In this document: piece after piece, positions 7,555 through 13,062 of the stretch
Layout: every line of letters starts with the position of its first letter
Numbering within the stretch: position 1 is the stretch's first letter
Source of the DNA: an uncultured Bacteroides sp.
GTDB taxonomy: Bacteria > Bacteroidota > Bacteroidia > Bacteroidales > Bacteroidaceae
Assembly (NCBI GenBank): GCA_934716785.1
Contig: CAKUYM010000094.1
Coordinates: forward strand, 1 to 13,062
DNA: 13,062 nucleotides
Direction of reading: 5' to 3'
Program-made: the position numbers and the translations under genes
The notes under the pieces: model-generated
What the model was told of the DNA's origin: nothing
The model's input: the letters and a program-made list of their open reading frames with translations, nothing else
Database searches by the model: none

Positions 7555-8559
7555 TTACTCAGTCAATTTGTTGTCTGAACCAAGTACGTTGATAATCTTG
7601 TGCTCATACAATTTTTTCATGTTGTCACGAGCCGGGCCAAGATATTTACGCGGGTCAAATTCAGCCGGTTTTTCTGCGAACACCTTACGGATAGCAGCAG
7701 TCATAGCCAAACGTGAGTCAGAGTCGATGTTGATCTTGCAAACAGCAGACTTGGCAGCCTTACGCAATTCTTCTTCAGGAATACCGATAGCAGCTTTCAA
7801 TGCACCACCGTACTTGTTGATTGTTTCCACTTCTTCCTGAGGAACTGAAGATGATCCGTGAAGAACGATAGGGAATCCCGGAAGTTTCTTCATTACAGCA
7901 TCCAAAACGTCGAATGCCAAAGGAGGAGGAACCATACGACCAGTCTTCGGATCGATGTGGCATTGTTCCGGAGTGAATTTATAAGCACCGTGAGAAGTAC
8001 CGATTGAGATAGCCAAAGAGTCACAACCAGTGCGAGTAGCGAAGTCGATTACTTCTTCAGGGTCAGTATATGTATGATGTTCAGCAGATACTTCATCTTC
8101 AACACCTGCCAATACACCAAGTTCGCCTTCTACAGTTACATCAAACTGATGAGCGTACTCTACCACTTTCTTAGTCAATGCAACGTTTTCTTCGTAAGGA
8201 AGATGAGAACCGTCGATCATCACTGAAGAGAAACCTGAATCGATGCAAGATTTGCAAGTTTCGAAAGTATCTCCGTGGTCAAGGTGAAGAACTATTTCGG
8301 GATGTGCGCAACCTAATTCTTTAGCATATTCTACAGCGCCCTGAGCCATATAACGCAACAAAGTAGCGTTAGCATACTGACGAGCACCCTTAGAAACCTG
8401 AAGAATCACAGGAGATTTAGTTTCAACAGCAGCCTGGATGATAGCTTGCATCTGTTCCATATTGTTAAAGTTGAATGCCGGAATAGCATATCCACCTTTG
8501 ATAGCCTTAGCAAACATTTCTCTTGTGTTTACCAATCCTAAATCTTTGTAATTTACCAT
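7555..8559 (-). CDS. fba: Class II fructose-1,6-bisphosphate aldolase
   Basis: A 334-residue zinc-dependent aldolase that cleaves fructose-1,6-bisphosphate to dihydroxyacetone phosphate and glyceraldehyde-3-phosphate in cytoplasmic glycolysis, and runs in reverse in gluconeogenesis. Signatures: LHLDHGDTFE (91-100, with catalytic Asp94 and zinc-ligand His95), GELG (145-148), SIGTSHG (185-191, zinc-ligand His190), VLHGSSSV (232-239, zinc-ligand His234) and KINIDSDSR (275-283, phosphate binding). Length fits the class IIB group, and tagatose-bisphosphate aldolase is a less likely relative. The ATG at 8557-8559 sits about 35 nt after the predicted transcription start. It is a single-gene unit with its own promoter and terminator. 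Confidence 0.95.
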   Translation of the reverse strand: MVNYKDLGLVNTREMFAKAIKGGYAIPAFNFNNMEQMQAIIQAAVETKSPVILQVSKGARQYANATLLRYMAQGAVEYAKELGCAHPEIVLHLDHGDTFETCKSCIDSGFSSVMIDGSHLPYEENVALTKKVVEYAHQFDVTVEGELGVLAGVEDEVSAEHHTYTDPEEVIDFATRTGCDSLAISIGTSHGAYKFTPEQCHIDPKTGRMVPPPLAFDVLDAVMKKLPGFPIVLHGSSSVPQEEVETINKYGGALKAAIGIPEEELRKAAKSAVCKINIDSDSRLAMTAAIRKVFAEKPAEFDPRKYLGPARDNMKKLYEHKIINVLGSDNKLTE

Positions 8560-8598
8560 TTTGTTTAAAGTTTATTGTTAGTGAATAAAAATTCTACG

Positions 8599-8629
8599 CA
8601 AAAGTAAGCATTATCCATCGAATAACGAA
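8599..8629 (-). promoter_or_regulatory. Promoter for fba
   Basis: On the minus strand TTCG (8626-8629) is followed by 19 nt and TACTTTTG (8599-8606), an exact TAnnTTTG box with a near-consensus -33 element. It predicts a 5' leader of about 35 nt. Confidence 0.7.
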
Positions 8630-8833
8630 CATCGGAAAGAAAAATATAATAGAAAAAGGTTTAAATCAGACATCAAAATTCAGCCCAAAAGCCCACTTGA
8701 TATTAGATTGTAATGTCCACCTTGCAAATAAATGACTAAAAGATTACGATGCCTCCCAATAGTAAACACACTAAGCCCGCATTTGATTTTTAGCGGAAGT
8801 CATGCACTTTATCATCTTTTTTTCGGCAAAACC
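8630..8833. other. AT-rich divergent intergenic region with no recognised element
   Basis: This is the centre of the 381-nt gap between the fba and L31 start codons. I see no supported ORF, tRNA or strong hairpin here. It separates the two divergent promoters. Confidence 0.5.
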
Positions 8834-8864
8834 TTTTCTATTTCATAGGAAAGCATTATCTTTG
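8834..8864 (+). promoter_or_regulatory. Promoter for the L31 gene
   Basis: TTTT (8834-8837), 19 nt, then TATCTTTG (8857-8864), an exact TAnnTTTG box. The predicted transcript has a leader of about 70 nt before the ATG at 8941. That leader contains a 7-bp hairpin (ACTATTT at 8886-8892 with AAATAGT at 8900-8906). Confidence 0.7.
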
Positions 8865-8940
8865 CGCTCTGAAAATGACCATTACACTATTTCTTACCAA
8901 AATAGTAACAGAATATAAATTTAAAAAAGCAGATACTGAA

Positions 8941-9195
8941 ATGAAAAAAGGCCTTCATCCAGAATCATACCGTCCGGTAGTATTCAAAGATATGTCAAAC
9001 GGTGACATGTTTTTGTCTAAGTCAACTGTAGCAACTAAAGAAACCATCGAATTCGAAGGTGAAACTTATCCGTTGCTGAAGATTGAAATCTCTAACACTT
9101 CTCACCCGTTCTATACAGGTAAATCTACATTGGTGGATACTGCAGGTCGTGTTGATAAGTTCATGAGCCGTTACGGTGACCGTAAGAAGAAATAA
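8941..9195 (+). CDS. rpmE2: 50S ribosomal protein L31 type B
   Basis: An 84-residue ribosomal protein of the large subunit. It begins [15 protein letters not shown], the canonical L31 start, and carries SHPFYTGK (35 residues in from the C terminus) and a basic end (RYGDRKKK). It lacks the CxxC zinc-binding cysteines of the type A form, so it belongs to the zinc-independent type B (often called RpmE2/YtmA-like). An in-frame ATG at 8875 would add 22 residues but is rejected as the main start because the family begins at 8941. Single-gene unit with its own promoter and terminator. Confidence 0.95.
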   Translation: MKKGLHPESYRPVVFKDMSNGDMFLSKSTVATKETIEFEGETYPLLKIEISNTSHPFYTGKSTLVDTAGRVDKFMSRYGDRKKK

Positions 9196-9216
9196 TTCGA
9201 TCTTTCGCTAAAGATG

Positions 9217-9256
9217 AAAAAAGAGGAGGTTCTCTAATGAGAATCTCCTCTTTTTC
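9217..9256. terminator. Bidirectional terminator between rpmE2 and oadB
   Basis: AAAAAGAGGAGGTTCTC (9218-9234) pairs with GAGAATCTCCTCTTTTT (9239-9255): 17 bp with one G-U pair and a 4-nt loop. The T-run on the + strand and the A-run at 9217-9222 allow termination in both directions. Confidence 0.88.
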
Positions 9257-9290
9257 GTTTCTTATGTTTTTGTTTCTATGCTGATACTGT

Positions 9291-9376
9291 CATGGATTCC
9301 AGACTGATCCGATTTCGCGGATTGCACAGATTCAATTCAGTATGAAAACAATCTGTGCAAATCCGCGTAATCCATG
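9291..9376. repeat. Long interrupted palindrome, REP-like element
   Basis: CATGGATT (9291-9298), CGCGGATT (9316-9323) and GCACAGATT (9324-9332) mirror AATCTGTGC (9350-9358), AATCCGCG (9360-9367) and AATCCATG (9369-9376). The inner arms give a near-continuous 17-bp stem with a 17-nt loop. The left arm carries an extra 17-nt insertion between its outer and inner parts. The GGATT/CAGATT wording resembles extragenic palindromes I recall from Bacteroides genomes, though dispersal cannot be tested here. It lies 28 nt past the oadB stop and would also form a hairpin in that transcript. Confidence 0.65.
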
Positions 9377-9404
9377 ATAAATAATATCGGCAGTAATCAA
9401 ATAA

Positions 9405-10640
9405 TTACGCAAGGAACGAAATCAATACACCGGCAGCTACGGCAGAACCGATCACACCGGAGATGTTGCTCGCCATGCAATACTGCAACACGTGATTCTT
9501 CGGATCATACTTCAAAGCAATCTCGTTGGCAACGCGACTTGCCATCGGAACGGCACTCAATCCGGTTGCACCGATAAGCGGATTGATTTTCTTCTTGGAG
9601 AAGAGGTTCATCAATTTCACAAAGAAAATACCGCCTGCGATAGAGAGAGCGAATGCAAGGAAACCACCGATTACAATACCGATTGTTGTCCAGTTCAGGA
9701 AAGCCTCCGTAGTCATGGTAGCGCCAACCGACAATCCAAGGAAGATAGTGGCAGCATTCATGATACTGTTGGAAGCCGCATCAAACAAGCGGGAGGTATT
9801 GGTTCCGATCTCTTTCACCAAGTTACCGAACATCAACATACCAATCAAAGGCACAGCACTCGGCACGAAAAGCGCAACGACCGTAGTCACCACGATCGGG
9901 AAGATAATCTTCAATACACGCAGGTTCTTGATTTCCGTCTTTGAAGGATATTTCTTTTCCTGTTCCTTCATATTGATACTCAGCTCCTTCTTTGAGCAAA
10001 GCAGTTTCACCACCAACGGAATGATAACCGGCACCAATGCCATATAAGAATAGGCAGCAATGGCAATCGGACCCAGCAAATGCGGGGCGAGCTTAATGGT
10101 AGTAAAGATGGCCGTAGGACCGTCCGCACCACCGATGATTCCCAGAGAAGCGGCTTCTTTCGGGGTGAATCCCATCAAGATGGCCACCAGCAATACGGTG
10201 AAAATACCAAGCTGTGCGGCAGCACCGAAGATAGAAAGACGCAGGTTGCGCAGCATCGGACCGAAGTCGGTCAACGCACCGACACCCATAAAGATAATCG
10301 GCGGAAGGAATCCCGTCTTAATCAACATATAGTAGATAAAGTTCATCAGCCCCAATTCATGCGCAATGTCATGCAAAGGCATTTCCCAGATGTTCTTCAT
10401 CACACCGTTCACCATCACCATCCCGTTCTCGTCAGCTTGGATCACGCCCATATCTCCACCGGGGAAGTTGGCAAGCAACACACCGAAAGCGATAGGCACA
10501 AGCAGCAACGGTTCATACTGTTTCTTAATACCCAAATAGAGCAGGATGAACGCGATGGCATACATTATCAGGAACTGCGGTTCGGCAATGATGTTGCTGA
10601 ACGCAGTCATGTCGTACAAATTCTCAAATATCTCGTTCAT
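9405..10640 (-). CDS. oadB: Decarboxylase beta subunit, Na+ pump (OadB family)
   Basis: A 411-residue polytopic inner-membrane protein, the carboxybiotin decarboxylase and Na+-export subunit of the second pump. Key motifs match MmdB in this window: GGADGPTAIF (170-179, Asp173 the Na+-site aspartate), YSYMALVPVIIPLVV and GATGLSAVPMASR near the C terminus. It is longer than MmdB, with an extra hydrophilic loop at about 61-95 and a longer charged cytoplasmic loop after the YSYM helix. Its ATG overlaps the oadA stop by one base (TAATG), indicating translational coupling. It is the last gene of the oadG-oadA-oadB operon. Confidence 0.93.
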   Translation of the reverse strand: MNEIFENLYDMTAFSNIIAEPQFLIMYAIAFILLYLGIKKQYEPLLLVPIAFGVLLANFPGGDMGVIQADENGMVMVNGVMKNIWEMPLHDIAHELGLMNFIYYMLIKTGFLPPIIFMGVGALTDFGPMLRNLRLSIFGAAAQLGIFTVLLVAILMGFTPKEAASLGIIGGADGPTAIFTTIKLAPHLLGPIAIAAYSYMALVPVIIPLVVKLLCSKKELSINMKEQEKKYPSKTEIKNLRVLKIIFPIVVTTVVALFVPSAVPLIGMLMFGNLVKEIGTNTSRLFDAASNSIMNAATIFLGLSVGATMTTEAFLNWTTIGIVIGGFLAFALSIAGGIFFVKLMNLFSKKKINPLIGATGLSAVPMASRVANEIALKYDPKNHVLQYCMASNISGVIGSAVAAGVLISFLA

Positions 10641-12472
10641 TATCCTATTTTCATTAATACGTCATCTTCAGAAACACCATCTCCCGGATTAGCGCAAATG
10701 GCAGTTATCGTACCATCAAACTCAGCACGGATAGCGTTGTAAGTCTTCATAGCCTCTACGTAGCAGAGCACGTCGCCTTCCTTCACCGTATCACCCACTT
10801 TCAAGGCAGTCTCCTGCGCGTTCTTCACCAAGAAGAATTTTCCTTCCAGCGGAGAAAGCACATCCTTGCCCTCTCCTGCCGGAGCAGCAGCGGCAGCGGG
10901 AGCTGCAGGAAGCTCGGTCTCACCGTAAGCCACAGTGACGCGATAAGCCTGTCCGTCCACCTGTACGGTCAGTGTCTTCGGTTTTGCATCCGCTTCGGGC
11001 GACTTATCTTTTTCAGCACGGCGTTTGGCAACATCCGCCAAGAAGTCTTCTTTCGCCTTGCCACTCTTATAAGCCTCGTACTGTGCCGGGTGCATAGCAT
11101 ATTCGAAGAGCTCTTCGTCATCTTCTCCGGTCTCCCACTTGTTCTCCTTCATCAGTTTGCGATACTTGTCGAGACTGTCAGGATAGTTATCCTGCGGATT
11201 TCCATCGAAGAATTTGCGGCCTTCGCGTTCTGCCTTCTCTACGATTTCGGGAGCGAGTTTGCCCGGAAGACGTCCTGCCTTACCCAAAATCATATCCCAA
11301 ATATCATCGGCAATCATACCCCAGCGGTCTTTGCCTTTCTCCATTGCCATCACGTTCATCAAAGCAAGATTCTTCACATACTGGCTGAACGGAGTCACCA
11401 ACGGAGGATAACCTACGCGCGGCCATACGTAAGCCACTTCATTAAACAGCTTGATCAGAAGCTGATCCTGCGTCATAAACGGAAGGTTACGTTTTGCCTT
11501 GTATTTGTTGATAGACTCAAGATTGGATTCCAAATCGGCCATCAAGCTGCCCATCATACCGCCCGGAAGTCCGGGGCCGATAAGCAGAGAGTTCATCAGA
11601 CGGTTTCTCGGGCTGATATACAAGCCAAGGAAATCGTCCATAAAATCCTGAATCATACCGCGCACCTTCATATATGCTTCCATATTGATCTCCGGAACTT
11701 GGAATCCGGCATCCTTCAACATAGCCTGCACGCTAAGCAGATCAGCGTGTCCCGTACCCCATGAAAGAGGCTCCATGCCCACGTCAATGTAATCGCAACC
11801 CGCTTCGCACACTTCAAGAATGCTTGCCATATTGAATCCGGGACCCGCATGACTGTGATACTGCACAGGAATTTCGGGATGCGCAGCCTTGATGTTTGCC
11901 ACGATTTTGCCTAATGAAACAGGACGGCCGATACCTGCCATATCCTTGATACAGATTTCATCGGCTCCCAGCTTGATGAGTTCCAATGCCATATTGGTGT
12001 AGTACTCTACCGTGTGGATAGGCGAATGAGTGATGCAAAGCGAGCATTGCGAAATCATGCCGGCCTCCTTTGCATACGTGATGGAAGGAGCGATATTGCG
12101 TATATCGTTCAATCCGCAGAATGTACGGGTGATATCTGTGCCCTGGGCTTTCTTTACTTTATAGAACAATTTGCGGACGTCTGCCGGAACGGGGCTCATA
12201 CGGAGTCCGTTCAATGCGCGGTCGAGCATATGTGTTTGAATACCGGCTTCGTGGAAAGGTTTTGTCCATTCGCGTACAGCCTTATTCGGATTTTCTCCAA
12301 ACAATAAATTTACTTGTTCAAAACCACCGCCATTTGTTTCCACACGGGCGAAACAGCCCATTTCAATGATAGCGGGAGCTACTTTCACGAGTTGGTCTAC
12401 ACGAGGTACATATTTTCCGGCAGATTGCCACATATCTCGAAAAACCAGACTAAACTTTACTTCTCTTTTCAT
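10640..12472 (-). CDS. oadA: Biotin-dependent decarboxylase alpha subunit (OadA/pyruvate carboxylase B-like), divergent
   Basis: A 610-residue protein with the OadA layout. Residues about 1-290 form a TIM-barrel carboxyltransferase, about 290-500 the conserved PYC_OADA domain (GLPGGMMGSL, GYPPLVTPFSQ), then an Ala/Pro linker, and about 540-610 a biotinyl domain with VEAMKTYN (biotin Lys576). Metal and carbamate residues survive: Asp13 in FRDMWQ, Lys176 in IKDMAG and His206/His208 in YHSHAG; Thr240 (SWGTGH) matches the catalytic threonine. Other signature motifs differ: RDAHQS reads RDMWQS, W-GGATFD reads NGGGFEQ, the LLRG(Q/A)N pyruvate-binding stretch reads MLDRALNGLR, and FDALND reads FCGLND. 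Oxaloacetate is the default substrate by family, but these changes leave that open. It lies 29 nt after oadG. Confidence 0.88.
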   Translation of the reverse strand: MKREVKFSLVFRDMWQSAGKYVPRVDQLVKVAPAIIEMGCFARVETNGGGFEQVNLLFGENPNKAVREWTKPFHEAGIQTHMLDRALNGLRMSPVPADVRKLFYKVKKAQGTDITRTFCGLNDIRNIAPSITYAKEAGMISQCSLCITHSPIHTVEYYTNMALELIKLGADEICIKDMAGIGRPVSLGKIVANIKAAHPEIPVQYHSHAGPGFNMASILEVCEAGCDYIDVGMEPLSWGTGHADLLSVQAMLKDAGFQVPEINMEAYMKVRGMIQDFMDDFLGLYISPRNRLMNSLLIGPGLPGGMMGSLMADLESNLESINKYKAKRNLPFMTQDQLLIKLFNEVAYVWPRVGYPPLVTPFSQYVKNLALMNVMAMEKGKDRWGMIADDIWDMILGKAGRLPGKLAPEIVEKAEREGRKFFDGNPQDNYPDSLDKYRKLMKENKWETGEDDEELFEYAMHPAQYEAYKSGKAKEDFLADVAKRRAEKDKSPEADAKPKTLTVQVDGQAYRVTVAYGETELPAAPAAAAAPAGEGKDVLSPLEGKFFLVKNAQETALKVGDTVKEGDVLCYVEAMKTYNAIRAEFDGTITAICANPGDGVSEDDVLMKIG

Positions 12473-12501
12473 GTCTTTCTGTGATATAACTTTTTATCAA
12501 T

Positions 12502-12762
12502 TTATATTTTCTCCACTTTAGTAACTTTGCCTTTGCCCAATGTCACTACATTTACTGCCGCGGTAATAGCTGCCATGATATTTCCCGGAATAGGTGCAGG
12601 TCCTTTGGCGGTTTCCCGCTTGGCAGGTACCTCTTCTTCAGGGGCATATTTATTGACCAGAGAGATCAATAATTTACCTAAGTAAATCACAATCAGCAGA
12701 ATAGCAAACACAGTAGCCATACCGACCACCATTAGCAGAAGCGCTGTCTCAATATTTTCCAT
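12502..12762 (-). CDS. oadG: Decarboxylase gamma subunit (OadG family)
   Basis: An 86-residue protein of classical OadG size: one transmembrane helix at about 7-34, then an acidic/Pro-Lys linker (about 40-57), and a short conserved tail (NIMAAITAAVNVV, 60-72). OadG anchors the alpha subunit to the membrane beta subunit, and in studied enzymes it stabilises the complex and contributes a metal site. Here it is the first gene of the operon. Unlike the OadG-like protein at 3535-4455 it has no signal peptide or extracytoplasmic domain. No convincing promoter box was found in 12763-12860, which is very AT-rich. Confidence 0.88.
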   Translation of the reverse strand: MENIETALLLMVVGMATVFAILLIVIYLGKLLISLVNKYAPEEEVPAKRETAKGPAPIPGNIMAAITAAVNVVTLGKGKVTKVEKI

Positions 12763-12856
12763 ATAATAAATTATTAGTAATTAAAACCGTTTATTCAAAA
12801 AGCGTCCGAAAATACCAAAATTTTATTATAAAATTAATTAAGAAAGGGATAATAAA

Positions 12857-12903
12857 GTATAAAAGCAATGGTTTTCTATTCTTGGACGGGTATAAAAGCA
12901 ATG
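12857..12903. repeat. Pair of 14-nt direct repeats
   Basis: GTATAAAAGCAATG occurs at 12857-12870 and again at 12890-12903, start to start 33 nt. The second copy runs into the left arm of the terminator hairpin. The pair lies between the oadG start and the end of the next minus-strand gene, so it could be a duplicated regulatory site or a replication-slippage footprint. Confidence 0.5.
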
Positions 12904-12936
12904 TGAGAGAAAGCCGAACAAGCTTTCTCTCACATT
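12900..12936 (-). terminator. Hairpin terminator for the gene at the right edge
   Basis: AATGTGAGAGAAAGC (12900-12914) and GCTTTCTCTCACATT (12922-12936) form a perfect 15-bp stem with a 7-nt loop. On the minus strand it begins 31 nt after the stop at 12968 and is followed by a modest T-run (GCTTTTATA), so it most likely terminates that gene before the oad operon. Confidence 0.7.
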
Positions 12937-12967
12937 CTGACAATATTTATCAAAATAAATCTACACT

Positions 12968-13062
12968 CTAAAACTCACTTGTAAAGTGGAACCGGATGTT
13001 CTTAAAATCCATCTGAGCCATTTGGAGTACATAACCGGAATCGGCAAGGAACACATCACGCC
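12968..13062 (-). CDS. C-terminal 30 residues of an unidentified protein (partial)
   Basis: An open minus-strand frame enters from the right edge and ends in TAG at 12968-12970. The visible residues start RDVFLADSGYVLQMAQ and end IRFHFTSEF. I do not recognise the family. The last nine residues alternate hydrophobic and polar and finish with Phe, reminiscent of the C-terminal strand of an outer-membrane beta-barrel, but 30 residues are too few to decide. The terminator just downstream supports this being a real gene end. Confidence 0.5.
   Translation of the reverse strand, partial: RDVFLADSGYVLQMAQMDFKNIRFHFTSEF

Noticed and set aside
11090..11764. Long + strand ORF opposite oadA (224 codons), and similar ORFs opposite oadB and mmdA
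   Set aside because: They are shadows of strongly conserved genes, with Cys/His/Arg-rich compositions and no recognisable domains.
12763..12856. Possible oad operon promoter on the minus strand (TATTTTCG-like box)
   Set aside because: No TTTG lies at the right distance, and the AT-rich sequence makes partial matches expected by chance.

Overview
The window looks like chromosomal DNA from a gut Bacteroides or a close relative. Three promoters match the Bacteroidales pattern (TTTG-like box, 19-nt spacer, TAnnTTTG). Shine-Dalgarno sequences are mostly absent. The gene content fits succinate/propionate fermentation, and the proteins look Bacteroides-like throughout. I ran no database search, so the genus is inferred.

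Layout, left to right. Positions 1-321 hold no gene but contain two repeat clusters and a clear promoter that lies almost on top of the start codon of a FemAB/GNAT-like transferase (322-1320, +). Next is a five-gene + strand operon (1517-6076): methylmalonyl-CoA epimerase, the carboxyltransferase alpha subunit MmdA, an unusual OadG/MmdD-like subunit, the biotin carrier MmdC and the membrane beta subunit MmdB. It ends in a good hairpin terminator. A secreted TPR-repeat protein follows (6144-7358, +). Its reading frame stops at an in-frame TAG, yet 37 further sensible codons continue in the same frame to a TAA. A bidirectional terminator separates it from the convergent class II fructose-bisphosphate aldolase (7555-8559, -). 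Divergent promoters then serve the aldolase and ribosomal protein L31 type B (8941-9195, +). A second bidirectional terminator and a palindromic REP-like element precede a minus-strand operon, oadG-oadA-oadB (12762 down to 9405). It encodes a second biotin-dependent, probably Na+-pumping decarboxylase with a divergent alpha subunit. The right edge holds the last 30 codons of another minus-strand gene and its terminator.

How the genes fit together: the first operon can epimerise methylmalonyl-CoA and decarboxylate it to propionyl-CoA, with biotin on MmdC carrying CO2 to the membrane subunit MmdB, where decarboxylation would drive Na+ export. The second operon has the same architecture with carboxyltransferase and biotin domains fused in one alpha chain, and by family would act on oxaloacetate. 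No biotin carboxylase gene lies in the window, which supports decarboxylases over ATP-dependent carboxylases.

The most unusual items are: the small pump subunit fused to a lipoprotein signal and a lamin-tail-like domain; the second alpha subunit with altered active-site motifs; the amber-interrupted TPR gene; the apparently leaderless FemAB-like gene; and the 21-nt phased repeats and GGTGAA cluster at the left edge. No CRISPR array, tRNA, rRNA, insertion sequence or defence system was seen.
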